A DNA stretch of 41,452 bases from Microcella pacifica (lineage in GTDB: Bacteria; Actinomycetota; Actinomycetes; Actinomycetales; Microbacteriaceae): NCBI RefSeq assembly GCF_009371975.2, contig NZ_VIKT02000021.1:1-41452 (forward strand), given 5' to 3'. Below the pieces are notes generated by a model, which saw only the letters and a list, made by a program, of their open reading frames with translations, did no database searches and was not told the origin of the DNA. Below, in pieces: positions 14,795 to 24,046 of the stretch. Position 1 is the stretch's first letter. Each line of letters opens with the position of its first letter. Both the position numbers and the translations under genes were made by a program.

Positions 14795-16330
14795 ATGACA
14801 AGGACAACCGTGACTCGCAGCATCGTTCCCGACCTCAGCACGTACGAGGTCTGGTTCCTCACCGGCAGCCAGAACCTGTACGGCGACGAGACCCTGCGCC
14901 AGGTCGCCGAGCAGTCCCAGGCGGTCGTCGCCGGTCTGCAGTCGGCCACGAGCATCCCGGTGACCGTCGTCTGGAAGCCGACCCTCGTGGACTCCGCGAG
15001 CATCAAGAGCGTCATGCTCGAGGCGAACGCGGCCGACAACGTCATCGGCGTCATCGCCTGGATGCACACCTTCAGCCCGGCCAAGATGTGGATCGCCGGG
15101 CTCGACGCCCTGCGCAAGCCCCTCCTGCACCTGCACACTCAGGCCGACGCCGCGCTGCCCTACGCGACGATCGACATGGACTTCATGAACCTGAACCAGG
15201 CGGCGCACGGCGACCGCGAGTTCGGCTACATCCAGTCGCGTCTCGGTGTCGCGCGCACGACCGTCGTCGGCCACGTGTCGAACCCGGCCGTCACCGATCG
15301 CATCGGTGTGTGGGCGCGCGCGGCGGCAGGCTGGCACGCCACGCACGAGCTCAAGCTCGCTCGCTTCGGCGACAACATGCGCTTCGTCGCCGTGACGGAG
15401 GGCGACAAGACCGAGGCTGAGCTGCGCTTCGGCGTGCAGGTCAACACGTGGGGCGTGACCGAGCTCGCCGATGCAGTGCACGCCGGGAGCGACGCCGACA
15501 TCGACGCGCTCGTCGCCGAGTACCTCGACCTCTACGATGTGGCTCCCGACCTGCGCCCGGGCGGCGACCGGCACGACTCGTTGCGCTACGGCGCGGCGAT
15601 CGAGGTCGGCCTGCGCGGGTTCCTCGAAGACGGAGGCTTCAGCGCCTTCACCACCTCCTTCGAGGACCTCGCCGACCTGCGCCAGCTGCCCGGCCTCGCC
15701 GTGCAGCGGCTCATGGCCGACGGCTACGGGTTCGGCGCTGAGGGCGACTGGAAGACGGCCGTGCTCGTGCGGGCCGCCGCCGTGATGGGGGCGGGCCTCC
15801 CCGGCGGTGCGAGCCTCATGGAGGACTACACCTACGACCTCACTCCCGGCAATGAGCTCATCCTCGGCGCCCACATGCTCGAGGTGAGCCCCTCGCTCAC
15901 CACCGAGCGCGCGCGACTCGAGGTGCACCCGCTCGGCATCGGAGGCAAGGAGGACCCGGTTCGCCTCGTCTTCACGGCCGACGCCGGGCCCGCGGTCGTC
16001 GTGGCGCTCAGCGACATGCGCGATCGGTTCCGGCTCGTCGCGAACGTCGTCGAGAACGTCGCGCTCCCGCAGCCGATGCCCCACCTGCCCGTCGGGCATG
16101 CCGTCTGGAAGCCGGCGCCCGACTTCGCCACCTCGGCAGCCTCCTGGCTGACGGCGGGGGCTGCCCACCACACGGTCATGACCACCCAGGTCGGCGTCGA
16201 GGTCTTCCGGGACTTCGCGCAGATGGCCGGCGTCGAGCTGCTCGTCATCGACGAGAGCACCACGCTCGAGGGGTTCCAGCGCGACGTGCGCTGGAACGCC
16301 GCTTACTACCGACTCGCGCAGGGACTCTGA
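14795..16330 (+). CDS. araA: L-arabinose isomerase
   Basis: A 511-residue isomerase converting L-arabinose to L-ribulose with a divalent metal. All metal and catalytic motifs are visible: Glu316 in [13 protein letters not shown], Glu343 in LMEDYTYDL, His in [12 protein letters not shown] and His in GAAHHTVMT, matching E306, E333, H350 and H450 of the E. coli enzyme. The N-terminus ([22 protein letters not shown] reduced here to its core) is typical. The ATG at 14795 lies 3 nt after araB; a GTG at 14810 with AGGA upstream is a possible alternative start. It is the last of the araDBA genes, followed 115 bp later by the importer genes. Confidence 0.96.
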   Translation: MTRTTVTRSIVPDLSTYEVWFLTGSQNLYGDETLRQVAEQSQAVVAGLQSATSIPVTVVWKPTLVDSASIKSVMLEANAADNVIGVIAWMHTFSPAKMWIAGLDALRKPLLHLHTQADAALPYATIDMDFMNLNQAAHGDREFGYIQSRLGVARTTVVGHVSNPAVTDRIGVWARAAAGWHATHELKLARFGDNMRFVAVTEGDKTEAELRFGVQVNTWGVTELADAVHAGSDADIDALVAEYLDLYDVAPDLRPGGDRHDSLRYGAAIEVGLRGFLEDGGFSAFTTSFEDLADLRQLPGLAVQRLMADGYGFGAEGDWKTAVLVRAAAVMGAGLPGGASLMEDYTYDLTPGNELILGAHMLEVSPSLTTERARLEVHPLGIGGKEDPVRLVFTADAGPAVVVALSDMRDRFRLVANVVENVALPQPMPHLPVGHAVWKPAPDFATSAASWLTAGAAHHTVMTTQVGVEVFRDFAQMAGVELLVIDESTTLEGFQRDVRWNAAYYRLAQGL

Positions 16331-16445
16331 GCCCCGTGCCCGTCACCCCCGAACATCCCGGGATCCGTTCCGGGAGACGATCCGGCCCTCGTCGCTGAGG
16401 CGCAGGATCACAGCACCACCACATCCCCTTATGAAAGGACACACA

Positions 16446-17570
16446 GTGAAGAAGAAAGCTCTTCTCTCCTTCGTGGCTGCAGGCGCCATGGTCGTCGGCC
16501 TCGCGGCATGCTCGGCTGACGCCGGCGACGGCGGAACCGGCGGCGACGGCGAAGGCGGCCTCATCGGCGTCGCGATGCCCACGCGCTCCTCGGAGCGCTG
16601 GATCGCGGACGGCGCGGCCGTTCAGGCCGAGCTCGAGGCGGCCGGCTACGAGGTCGACCTCCAGTTCGCGGAGGACGACATCCCCACCCAGGTCTCGCAG
16701 ATCGAGAACATGATCACGCGTGGCGCCGAGGCGCTCATCATCGCGTCGATCGACGGCACCACGCTCACCTCGGTTCTGCAGTCGGCCGCTGACAATGACA
16801 TCCCCGTCATCGCCTACGACCGACTCATCCGCGACTCGGAGAACGTCAACTACTACGCGACCTTCGACAACTTCCTCGTCGGTCAGCAGCAGGCGCGGAC
16901 GGTGCTCAACGGTCTCGGTCTCACCGACCTCGAGGGCAACCCCCTCGACGACGCCCCCGAGGGTCCGTTCAACATCGAGCTGTTCGCCGGCTCGCTCGAC
17001 GACAACAACGCGTTCTTCTTCTGGAACGGCGCGATGGATGTTCTGCAGCCCCTGATCGATGACGGCACGCTCGTCGTGCAGTCGGGTCAGACCGACATCG
17101 AGCAGGCCGCCACGCTGCGCTGGGACGGCGAAGTCGCCCAGAGCCGCATGGAGGACCTCCTGACGGCGAACTACTCCGACGGCACGCAGGTCGACGCGGT
17201 CCTGTCGCCCTACGACGGTCTGAGCCGTGGCATCATCTCGGCCCTCACCGACGCCGGCTACACCGTGGGCGTCGACTTCCCGATCATCTCGGGTCAGGAC
17301 GCCGAGATCGACTCCGTGCGCGCGATCCTCTCGGGTGAGCAGTACGCGACGATCTTCAAGGACACGCGCGAGCTCGCGAAGGTGGCTGCCGGCATGGCGC
17401 AGGCCCTTCTCGAGGGCGGCGAGCCCGAGATCAACGACACGGAGACCTACGACAACGGCGTGTTCATCGTGCCGTCGTTCCTGCTCGGCCCGGTGCCGGT
17501 CGTTGCTGACAACGTCGAGTCGGCTCTGGTCGACACCGGCTACTGGACTGCTGAGGAAGTCGGCCTCTAA
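16446..17570 (+). CDS. chvE: Monosaccharide ABC transporter binding lipoprotein (ChvE type)
   Basis: A 374-residue CUT2 solute-binding protein. The lipoprotein signal is [21 protein letters not shown] with Cys22 as the lipid site (shown to 20 residues or fewer in order), followed by a Gly/Asp-rich linker. The mature domain resembles ChvE/multiple-monosaccharide receptors ([38 protein letters not shown]). GTG at 16446 with GAAAGGA 8 nt upstream is preferred over the in-frame ATG at 16431, which overlaps that ribosome binding site. ChvE-type proteins bind L-arabinose, D-galactose, D-xylose and related sugars; position after araDBA argues for L-arabinose here. It delivers sugar to the GguA/GguB subunits downstream. 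Confidence 0.93.
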   Translation: MKKKALLSFVAAGAMVVGLAACSADAGDGGTGGDGEGGLIGVAMPTRSSERWIADGAAVQAELEAAGYEVDLQFAEDDIPTQVSQIENMITRGAEALIIASIDGTTLTSVLQSAADNDIPVIAYDRLIRDSENVNYYATFDNFLVGQQQARTVLNGLGLTDLEGNPLDDAPEGPFNIELFAGSLDDNNAFFFWNGAMDVLQPLIDDGTLVVQSGQTDIEQAATLRWDGEVAQSRMEDLLTANYSDGTQVDAVLSPYDGLSRGIISALTDAGYTVGVDFPIISGQDAEIDSVRAILSGEQYATIFKDTRELAKVAAGMAQALLEGGEPEINDTETYDNGVFIVPSFLLGPVPVVADNVESALVDTGYWTAEEVGL

Positions 17571-17630
17571 GGTCTGACCCCTCCGCGGCACCGCACCACC
17601 GCACGGCGCACCCTGGCCGTGTGCACCATT

Positions 17631-17672
17631 GGTCGGTGGTGGGGAGCTGAACTAGGCTCCCCATCACCGGCC
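17631..17672 (+). promoter_or_regulatory. Strong intercistronic hairpin between chvE and gguA genes
   Basis: A 17-bp stem (with two G-U wobbles) encloses an 8-nt loop, TGAACTAG; the inner stem is GGTGGTGGGGAGC paired with GCTCCCCATCACC. No U-run follows, so it is more likely a stabiliser of the binding-protein mRNA or a partial terminator than a full stop. Confidence 0.65.
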
Positions 17673-17712
17673 TCCCCCTACAACGACGTAAGCGAAGGAG
17701 AGGGCACTTCCC

Positions 17713-19242
17713 GTGACCCAGAACATCCTGGAGATGCGCTCCATCACCAAGACATTCCCGGGCGTGAAGGCGCTCTCTGACGTGACCCTCGAGGTCGCGC
17801 CCGGTGAGGTCCATGCGATCTGCGGCGAGAACGGCGCCGGCAAGTCGACCCTCATGAAGGTGCTCTCGGGCGTCTATCCGCACGGCACTTACGACGGCGA
17901 GATCGTCTTCGAAGGCCGCTCCATGAAGTTCGCCGACATCCGCGGCAGCGAGGACGAGGGCATCGTCATCATCCATCAGGAGCTCGCGCTGAGCCGCTAC
18001 CTCTCGATCGCCGAGAACATCTTCCTCGGCAACGAGATCAAGAACCGCTTCGGTCTCATCGACTGGAACAAGACGACCGCCGAGGCGAAGAAGCTTCTCG
18101 CCCGCGTCGGCCTCAACGACGACCCGGCCCAGAAGATCATGAACATCGGCGTCGGCAAGCAGCAGCTCGTTGAGATCGCCAAGGCCCTCTCGAAGAGAGT
18201 CAAGATCCTCATCCTCGACGAGCCGACGGCGGCACTCAACGATGCGGACAGCGACCACCTGCTCGACCTCATCCTGCACCTCAAGGGGCAGGGCATCACG
18301 TCGATCATCATCAGCCACAAGCTCAACGAGATCAAGAAGATCGCCGACTCGGTGACCGTTATCCGCGACGGCAAGACGATCGAGACGATCCGACGCGACG
18401 ATGTGTCGGAAGACCGCATCATCAAGGGCATGGTCGGCCGCGACCTCGAGCACCGCTACCCGGATCACACGCCCCACATCGGCGAGGAGATCTTGCGCGT
18501 CGAGGACTGGACCGCCCACCACCCGCAGGACTCGAGCCGCGTCATCGTCGACAAGGTGAGCATCACGGCGCGCGCCGGCGAGATCGTCGGGATCGCGGGT
18601 CTCATGGGTGCGGGTCGCACGGAGTTCGCGATGAGCCTCTTCGGTCACAGCTACGGCAGCCGCATCAGCGGCAAGGTCTTCAAGCGCGGTCAGGAGATCA
18701 AGACCCGCACCGTCTCGGAGGCGATCAAGAACGGAATCGCCTACGCGACGGAGGACCGAAAGACCTTCGGGCTCAACCTCATCGAGGACATCAAGCGCAA
18801 CATCTCGATGGCCTCGCTCGACAAGCTCGTCTCCCTCGGGCTCGTCAACGACAACGAGGAATACAAGGTCGCCAACGAGTACAAGGACTCGATGAACATC
18901 AAGGCCCCGAGTGTGCTCAACGCTACGGGCCAGCTGTCGGGCGGCAACCAGCAGAAGGTCGTTCTCTCCAAGTGGATCTATTCCGACCCCGATGTGCTCA
19001 TCCTCGACGAGCCGACGCGCGGCATCGACGTCGGGGCGAAGTATGAGATCTACACGATCATCAACCGACTCGCCGCCGAAGGGAAGGCGATCGTCGTCAT
19101 CTCTTCCGAGCTGCCCGAGCTCCTGGGCATCTGCGACCGCATCTACGCACTGTCCGAAGGTCGAATCACGGGTGAGATGCCCGTGGCCGACGCCACCCCC
19201 GAAGCCCTCCTCAAGCTCATGACCCTGGAGAAGCAGCGATAA
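17713..19242 (+). CDS. gguA: Monosaccharide ABC transporter ATPase, two nucleotide-binding domains (GguA/MmsA type)
   Basis: A 509-residue CUT2 ATPase. The N-terminal domain has an intact Walker A (GENGAGKST, about residues 38-46), a variant signature ([14 protein letters not shown]) and Walker B ([11 protein letters not shown]). The C-terminal domain has the degenerate first motif [10 protein letters not shown] normal for this family, with LSGGNQQKV and [14 protein letters not shown] intact. It powers uptake through the permease encoded next. GTG at 17713 has GGAG about 13 nt upstream. The stop overlaps the permease start (TAATG). The family is often named mmsA, gguA or xylG depending on substrate; arabinose is inferred from the operon. 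Confidence 0.94.
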   Translation: MTQNILEMRSITKTFPGVKALSDVTLEVAPGEVHAICGENGAGKSTLMKVLSGVYPHGTYDGEIVFEGRSMKFADIRGSEDEGIVIIHQELALSRYLSIAENIFLGNEIKNRFGLIDWNKTTAEAKKLLARVGLNDDPAQKIMNIGVGKQQLVEIAKALSKRVKILILDEPTAALNDADSDHLLDLILHLKGQGITSIIISHKLNEIKKIADSVTVIRDGKTIETIRRDDVSEDRIIKGMVGRDLEHRYPDHTPHIGEEILRVEDWTAHHPQDSSRVIVDKVSITARAGEIVGIAGLMGAGRTEFAMSLFGHSYGSRISGKVFKRGQEIKTRTVSEAIKNGIAYATEDRKTFGLNLIEDIKRNISMASLDKLVSLGLVNDNEEYKVANEYKDSMNIKAPSVLNATGQLSGGNQQKVVLSKWIYSDPDVLILDEPTRGIDVGAKYEIYTIINRLAAEGKAIVVISSELPELLGICDRIYALSEGRITGEMPVADATPEALLKLMTLEKQR

Positions 19243-20489
19243 TGACTGACACGACCACGCAGAAGCCCAGCGCCCCTCAGGGCAGAGGCATCGGCAAGCT
19301 GAGCAGCAACGCGAAGCACATCGTCGCCGACCTCGGCAAGAATGGCATCTTCCTCGCGCTCATCGCAGTGATCGTGCTGTTCTCGATCACGACGGACGGC
19401 ATCCTGTTGCGCCCGCAGAACATCTCGAACCTCATCGTGCAGAACGGGTACATCCTGATCTTGGCGATCGGCATGGTTCTCGTGATCGTCGCCGGCCACA
19501 TCGACCTCTCGGTGGGATCGATCGCCGCCTTCATCGGTGCTATATCCGGAGTCTTCGTAAGCGCCGACTTCCTCGGTCTGCCGTGGTGGCTCGCCGTGAT
19601 CCTGTCGCTCGTCGTGGGTGCGATCGTGGGCGCGTGGCAGGGCTTCTGGATCGCGTTCGTCGGCATACCCGCGTTCATCGTGACGCTCGCCGGCATGCTC
19701 ATCTTCCGCGGCCTCGCGCTCATCACGCTCGGCAACTCGAACATCGGATCTTTCCCCGAGGAGTACCGGGCTCTCGGCAACGGGTTCGTAAACTTCCCCG
19801 TCCAGATCGGTGGTCAGACCGTCGACCCGCTGACGCTCACGGTCGGTCTCATCGCCGTCATCGCTCTCATCGTGCAGCAGTTCCGTACCCGCAGCGGTCG
19901 CGTCAAGTACGGGCAGGATGTCGAGCCGATGCCGTGGTTCATCGGCAAGATCGCGCTCTCCGCGGTCGGCATCGGGGCCTTCGCCTACGCGCTCAGCGTG
20001 TTCAAGGGCATCCCGGTCACCCTCATCATCCTCGCCCTCCTCGTGCTCGCCTACGGCGTCGTCGCGAACCGCACGACGTTCGGCCGTCACATCTACGCGA
20101 TCGGCGGCAACCGTCGCGCGGCCGAGCTCTCGGGCATCAAGACGCGCTCGGTCGACTTCTGGCTGTTCGTGAACATGGGCCTGCTCGCGGCACTCGCCGG
20201 CCTCGTCTTCACGGCGCGCCTCAACCTCGCCGGGCCGAAGGCGGGTGACGGCTTCGAGCTCGAAGCCATCTCGGCGGCGTTCATCGGCGGCGCGGCCGTG
20301 CAGGGCGGCATCGGCACGGTCGGCGGCGCGATCATCGGTGGCTTCATCATCGGCGTGCTCAACAACGGCATGTCAATCATGGGCATCGGCATCGAGTGGC
20401 AGCAGGCCGTCAAGGGCCTCGTGCTGCTGCTCGCCGTTGCCTTCGACGTGTACAACAAGCGCCGCGCGGGCACCGCCGCCGCCCGCTGA
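19242..20489 (+). CDS. gguB: Monosaccharide ABC transporter permease (GguB/MmsB type)
   Basis: A 415-residue polytopic membrane subunit of the CUT2 (BPD_transp_2) family, with about ten or more hydrophobic segments from residue 38 on. The motif GHIDLSVGSIAAFIGAISG and the later ALVVGAIVGAWQG-like segment, RHIYAIGGNRRAAELSGI and GFELEAISAAFIGGAAVQGG are all typical. The size is about 415 rather than about 330 residues, which is the length of the GguB/MmsB subgroup with an insertion in the middle (YGQDVEPMPWFIGK region). It forms the homodimeric channel for the sugar bound by the ChvE-type protein. A strong terminator follows. Confidence 0.93.
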   Translation: MTDTTTQKPSAPQGRGIGKLSSNAKHIVADLGKNGIFLALIAVIVLFSITTDGILLRPQNISNLIVQNGYILILAIGMVLVIVAGHIDLSVGSIAAFIGAISGVFVSADFLGLPWWLAVILSLVVGAIVGAWQGFWIAFVGIPAFIVTLAGMLIFRGLALITLGNSNIGSFPEEYRALGNGFVNFPVQIGGQTVDPLTLTVGLIAVIALIVQQFRTRSGRVKYGQDVEPMPWFIGKIALSAVGIGAFAYALSVFKGIPVTLIILALLVLAYGVVANRTTFGRHIYAIGGNRRAAELSGIKTRSVDFWLFVNMGLLAALAGLVFTARLNLAGPKAGDGFELEAISAAFIGGAAVQGGIGTVGGAIIGGFIIGVLNNGMSIMGIGIEWQQAVKGLVLLLAVAFDVYNKRRAGTAAAR

Positions 20490-20513
20490 GCACCTCGCAT
20501 CACGCGCGGCCTC

Positions 20514-20553
20514 ACGTCGGCCCCCGCCCCCGTCAGGGGTCGGGGGCCGACGT
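20514..20553 (+). terminator. Rho-independent-like terminator after the arabinose importer
   Basis: ACGTCGGCCCCCG pairs perfectly with CGGGGGCCGACGT (13 bp) around a 14-nt loop that itself can form a CCCC/GGGG stem. A long T-run is absent, as is common in GC-rich actinobacteria. It separates the importer from the beta-glucosidase gene. Confidence 0.85.
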
Positions 20554-20595
20554 CATCCCCTCGGATGCTCCGCCGAGGCGCGCTGCCCCCGCCGG

Positions 20596-20601
20596 TAGGC
20601 T
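20596..20601 (+). promoter_or_regulatory. -10 box of probable leaderless promoter (beta-glucosidase)
   Basis: TAGGCT followed by 6 nt and the ATG at 20608; no ribosome binding site is visible. It shows that the beta-glucosidase gene has its own promoter after the terminator. Confidence 0.65.
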
Positions 20602-20607
20602 TGCACC

Positions 20608-22044
20608 ATGACTGACGGTTCTCCTGACTACCGCGACTCCGGCCTCGAGTTCCCCTCCGACTTCGTCTTCGGCTCGGCCACGGCGAGCTATCAGATCGAG
20701 GGCGCGGCGCACGAGGACGGCCGCGGGCCGTCGATCTGGGACACCTTCAGCCACACGCCCGGCAAGATCGTCCACGGCGATACCGGCGACTCTGCCTGCG
20801 ACCACTATCACCGCCTCGAGAGCGACCTCGACCTCATGGCAGGCCTGGGCCTCGAGTCGTACCGCTTCTCGATCGCGTGGCCGCGCATCCAGGCTGAGGG
20901 CACGGGCGTGCCGAACGAGAAGGGGCTCGCGTTCTACGGCCGCCTCGTCGACGGGTTGCTCGAGCGGGGCATCCGCCCCATCGCGACCCTCTACCACTGG
21001 GATCTCCCGCAGGCGCTCGAGGATCGGGGCGGCTGGACGAACCGCGACACGGCCCACCGCTTCGCCGACTACGCCCACCACGTGGGCGAGGCACTCGGCG
21101 ACCGCGTCTCGATGTGGACCACCCTCAACGAGCCGTGGTGCAGCGCCTACCTTGGCTACGGCTCGGGTGCGCACGCCCCCGGCCGCATGAACGGCGCCGA
21201 CGCCCTGACCGCCGTGCACTACCTCAACCTCGCACATGGCCTGGGCCTCGTCGCGCTGCGCGATGTCGCGCGCAACGACCCGCAGTACTCGGCGACGCTC
21301 AACCTCCACGTCATCCGCGGCGAGGAGGAGCCCCGCTCGGCGGAGGCGAAGACCGAGGCCATCCGCCGCATCGACGCCCTCGCGAACCGCGCCTTCACCG
21401 GGCCCATGCTGCGCGGCGAGTACCCCGCCGATCTCATCGAGGACACCGCGGGCGTGACCGACTGGGGCTTCGTCAAGCCGGGTGACACCGCGCTCATCCA
21501 GCAGCCCATCGATGTGCTCGGCGTCAACTACTATTCGACCGTCACCGTGCGCATGTGGGACGGCTCCTCGCCGCGCGTGAACGCGGACGGGCACAAAGAC
21601 ATGGGCGGGTCGCCGTGGCCCGGCAGTGAGCATGTCGAGTTCCTGCCGCAGGAGGGCCCGTACACCGACATGGGCTGGAACATCGCGCCCGACGGCCTCG
21701 AGGACCTCCTCGTCGACCTCCACGAGCAGTTCCCGGGGCTGCCGCTCATGGTGACCGAGAACGGCGCTGCCTTCCCCGACGAGGTCGTCGACGGCCGCGT
21801 GCGGGACGTCGAGCGCGTCGACTACCTGCGCCGCCACTTCACGGCCGCCCACCGCGCGATGCAGCGCGGCGTCGACCTGCGCGGCTACCAGGTCTGGTCG
21901 CTGCTCGACAACTTCGAGTGGGGCTACGGCTACACGAAGCGATTCGGCATCGTGCATGTGAACTACGAGACGCAGGAGCGCACCCTCAAGGACAGCGCGC
22001 ACTGGTACCGCGAGCTCATCAGCTCGCGGCGCATCCCGCAGTGA
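20608..22044 (+). CDS. GH1 family beta-glucosidase
   Basis: A 478-residue glycoside hydrolase of family 1 that would release glucose (or galactose/fucose) from beta-linked disaccharides and aryl glycosides. The acid/base is Glu175 in TTLNEPW and the nucleophile is Glu384 in LMVTENGAAF; the N-terminal signature FVFGSATASYQIEGAAHEDG and the C-terminal SLLDNFEWGYGYTKRFGIVHVNY are intact. It has no signal peptide, so it is cytosolic and acts on imported sugars. Transcription looks leaderless. Its TGA stop overlaps the GTG start of an MFS transporter (GTGA, 22041-22044), so the two are co-translated. 6-phospho-beta-glucosidase is unlikely in the absence of PTS genes. Confidence 0.96.
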   Translation: MTDGSPDYRDSGLEFPSDFVFGSATASYQIEGAAHEDGRGPSIWDTFSHTPGKIVHGDTGDSACDHYHRLESDLDLMAGLGLESYRFSIAWPRIQAEGTGVPNEKGLAFYGRLVDGLLERGIRPIATLYHWDLPQALEDRGGWTNRDTAHRFADYAHHVGEALGDRVSMWTTLNEPWCSAYLGYGSGAHAPGRMNGADALTAVHYLNLAHGLGLVALRDVARNDPQYSATLNLHVIRGEEEPRSAEAKTEAIRRIDALANRAFTGPMLRGEYPADLIEDTAGVTDWGFVKPGDTALIQQPIDVLGVNYYSTVTVRMWDGSSPRVNADGHKDMGGSPWPGSEHVEFLPQEGPYTDMGWNIAPDGLEDLLVDLHEQFPGLPLMVTENGAAFPDEVVDGRVRDVERVDYLRRHFTAAHRAMQRGVDLRGYQVWSLLDNFEWGYGYTKRFGIVHVNYETQERTLKDSAHWYRELISSRRIPQ

Positions 22045-23270
22045 CGACGGTCGTCCACCCGGGCGACTCGCTCAGCGGTCGCCAGCGGGCCGTCTACGTG
22101 CTCATCCTCGGAGCGTTGACCGCGCTCGGGCCCTTCACGATCGACCTGTACCTGCCGGCGTTCCCGCAGATCGAGGGCGACCTGGACGTGTCGACGGCCG
22201 CGGTGCAGCTCACCCTCACCGCCACGACGCTGGGCTTCGCGCTCGGTCAGTTGCTCGTGGGCCCGTGGAGCGACAAGGTGGGGCGCCGCCTGCCGCTCGT
22301 CCTGGCGACCTCGGTGCACGTGCTCGCGAGCATCGGGGTCGCCTTCTCGCCCGACATCTCGTGGCTGCTCGCGTTCCGCGTGCTGCAGGGCTTCGGGGCC
22401 GCCGCGGGCGGCGTCGTCGCGATGGCGACCGTGCGCGACCTCTTCGGGGGCTACCCGCTCGTGCGGATGCTCTCGCGCCTGGCGCTCGTCACGGGCATCG
22501 CGCCCATCGCCGCGCCGGTGATCGGGTCGCAAATGCTGCTCATCATGCCGTGGCGCGGCATGTTCGGGGTGCTCGCCGCCTACGGTGTCATCATCATGGT
22601 GCTCGCGGCGCTCTTCATCGTCGAGACCCTCCCGCCCGCGCGGCGCGTCGAGAAGGGCCACTCCACTCTCGGGGAGCGCTACCGCTCACTCTTCACCGAC
22701 CGCATCTTCGTGGGCGTCGCCATCATCGGCGGCATGACCTTCGCCGGTCTGTTCGCCTACCTCTCGGCGTCGTCGTTCCTGTTCCAAGACGTCTACGGGC
22801 TCGACCCACAGGCCTACGGCCTTCTCTTCGCCGCCAACTCCATCGGCGTCGTCATCGGGGTGCAAGTGAGCTCGCGCCTCGCGAAGTACTTCGGGCCGGC
22901 GTGGATTCTCGCCGGATCGACCGCGGTGCTGCTGGGCAGCGCCATCGCGATCGTCGTGCTCGAGCTCGCGGGGGCGGGACTGCTCGGCACGGTCATCCCG
23001 CTCTGGCTGTTCATCACCGCGTGCGGCTTCGGATTCCCGTGCGTGCAGGTGCTCGCGCTCACCAACCACGGCAAGGAGGCGGGCACGGCGGCCTCGGTGC
23101 TCGGTGCGATGAACTTCGGGCTCGCGGGGCTCATCTCGCCCATCGTCGGGCTCTTCGGCATCGCTGACGCCGTGCCGATGGGCACCGTCATGGCGATCAC
23201 CGCGGCCGTCGCCATCGCGAGCCTGTGGTTCATCGTGCGGCCGCGCACGGTGCCCGCGCTCAGCCGCTGA
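22041..23270 (+). CDS. MFS transporter, Bcr/CflA drug-resistance subfamily
   Basis: A 409-residue, 12-helix major facilitator. The first helix and loop (ALTALGPFTIDLYLPAFPQI) are the Bcr/CflA hallmark, followed by the MFS signature LVGPWSDKVGRRLPL between helices 2 and 3. The start is GTG at 22041, overlapping the beta-glucosidase stop; longer in-frame starts would lie inside that gene. Family members export drugs, dipeptides or sugars by proton antiport. The tight coupling to a beta-glucosidase suggests that its substrate may be an aglycone or sugar released by that enzyme, but this is only inference. Confidence 0.92.
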   Translation: MTTVVHPGDSLSGRQRAVYVLILGALTALGPFTIDLYLPAFPQIEGDLDVSTAAVQLTLTATTLGFALGQLLVGPWSDKVGRRLPLVLATSVHVLASIGVAFSPDISWLLAFRVLQGFGAAAGGVVAMATVRDLFGGYPLVRMLSRLALVTGIAPIAAPVIGSQMLLIMPWRGMFGVLAAYGVIIMVLAALFIVETLPPARRVEKGHSTLGERYRSLFTDRIFVGVAIIGGMTFAGLFAYLSASSFLFQDVYGLDPQAYGLLFAANSIGVVIGVQVSSRLAKYFGPAWILAGSTAVLLGSAIAIVVLELAGAGLLGTVIPLWLFITACGFGFPCVQVLALTNHGKEAGTAASVLGAMNFGLAGLISPIVGLFGIADAVPMGTVMAITAAVAIASLWFIVRPRTVPALSR

Positions 23271-23321
23271 CGAACCACTGAGTCGCTGACGAGTCTCTGA
23301 GCTGAGGTCAGCGGGTCTCGG

Positions 23322-23327
23322 TAACCT
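23322..23327 (+). promoter_or_regulatory. -10 box of probable leaderless promoter (PAP2 gene)
   Basis: TAACCT followed by 7 nt and ATG at 23335, without a ribosome binding site. Confidence 0.5.
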
Positions 23328-23334
23328 GCCCCCT

Positions 23335-23994
23335 ATGTCTCTCGAGAATCGGCGCACGATAACCGGCCGCTGGCCGCTCATCAGTGGCGGCGTCGCGGTC
23401 GGCATCGCGGGGCTCCTGGGCGTGCTCGTCGCCCTGCGCGAGAGCCCCATCGAGGTCGATGAGGAGTGGATGAGCGAGCTGCTCGAGGAGCGCGGCCCCT
23501 GGTGGGACGTGCCCGCTCTCTTCATGGACTGGCTCGGCGGCGGCCTCGTCGCCGTCGTCGTCGTCCCTCTCGTCATCGCGGGTGCGCTCGTGCTGGTGCG
23601 CAGGCCGCTCGGCGCCGCCGTGTTTCTGCTCGCGTCGGTGCTCAGCGCGGGGCTCGTGCAGGTGCTCAAGGCGGCGTTCGGCCGGGCGAGGCCCGAGCTC
23701 ATGCTCGTGGTGAGCGACGAAGGATCTTTCCCGTCCGGCCACGTCGCGAACGCGGCGACGATCGCGATCGCGCTCGGCCTCATCCTCGCGCTCGATCGCG
23801 GTCGGCGATGGGTCTGGATGCTCGGGGCCCTGTACATCGTCGCGATGGCGCTCAGCCGCACCTACCTGGGGGTGCACTGGCTCACCGACACCATCGGCGG
23901 CGCGCTCCTCGGCGCGGGCGTCGCCGTCATCGTGTGGGTGCCGTTCGCCCGCGCTCTCGCGCGGGAGCCGCGACCACGCCGCGTGCGCTCGTGA
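23335..23994 (+). CDS. PAP2-family membrane phosphatase
   Basis: A 219-residue membrane protein of the type 2 phosphatidic acid phosphatase family. All three active-site motifs are intact: Lys112 to Arg-Pro120 (KAAFGRARP), Pro133-Ser-Gly-His136 (FPSGHVAN) and Ser174-Arg to Asp185 (SRTYLGVHWLTD). About six helices are predicted by eye. The enzyme would dephosphorylate a lipid phosphate, such as phosphatidic acid or undecaprenyl pyrophosphate, on the outer face of the membrane. No neighbour reveals the substrate. It has its own leaderless-type promoter, and the next gene starts 52 bp downstream behind another. Confidence 0.93.
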   Translation: MSLENRRTITGRWPLISGGVAVGIAGLLGVLVALRESPIEVDEEWMSELLEERGPWWDVPALFMDWLGGGLVAVVVVPLVIAGALVLVRRPLGAAVFLLASVLSAGLVQVLKAAFGRARPELMLVVSDEGSFPSGHVANAATIAIALGLILALDRGRRWVWMLGALYIVAMALSRTYLGVHWLTDTIGGALLGAGVAVIVWVPFARALAREPRPRRVRS

Positions 23995-24034
23995 TGAGCA
24001 GGGCATCCCTCTAGCACTGAATTGTCCACATGGA

Positions 24035-24040
24035 TAACAT
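24035..24040 (+). promoter_or_regulatory. -10 box of probable leaderless promoter (saccharopine dehydrogenase-like gene)
   Basis: TAACAT followed by 6 nt and ATG at 24047. A TCCA-CA-TGGA inverted repeat (24026-24035 region) lies just upstream and might be a regulator site. Confidence 0.55.
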
Positions 24041-24046
24041 GAGGCC

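Noticed and set aside
13172-16171. A 999-residue open frame antisense to araB and araA
   Set aside because: It is an antisense shadow of two clear genes, rich in Arg, His, Glu, Val and Gly as expected when GC-rich codons are read backwards; no family motif is seen.
17653-17658. TAGGCT resembling the leaderless -10 box
   Set aside because: It lies in the loop and stem of the strong hairpin before the ATPase gene, and no start codon follows at 6-7 nt.
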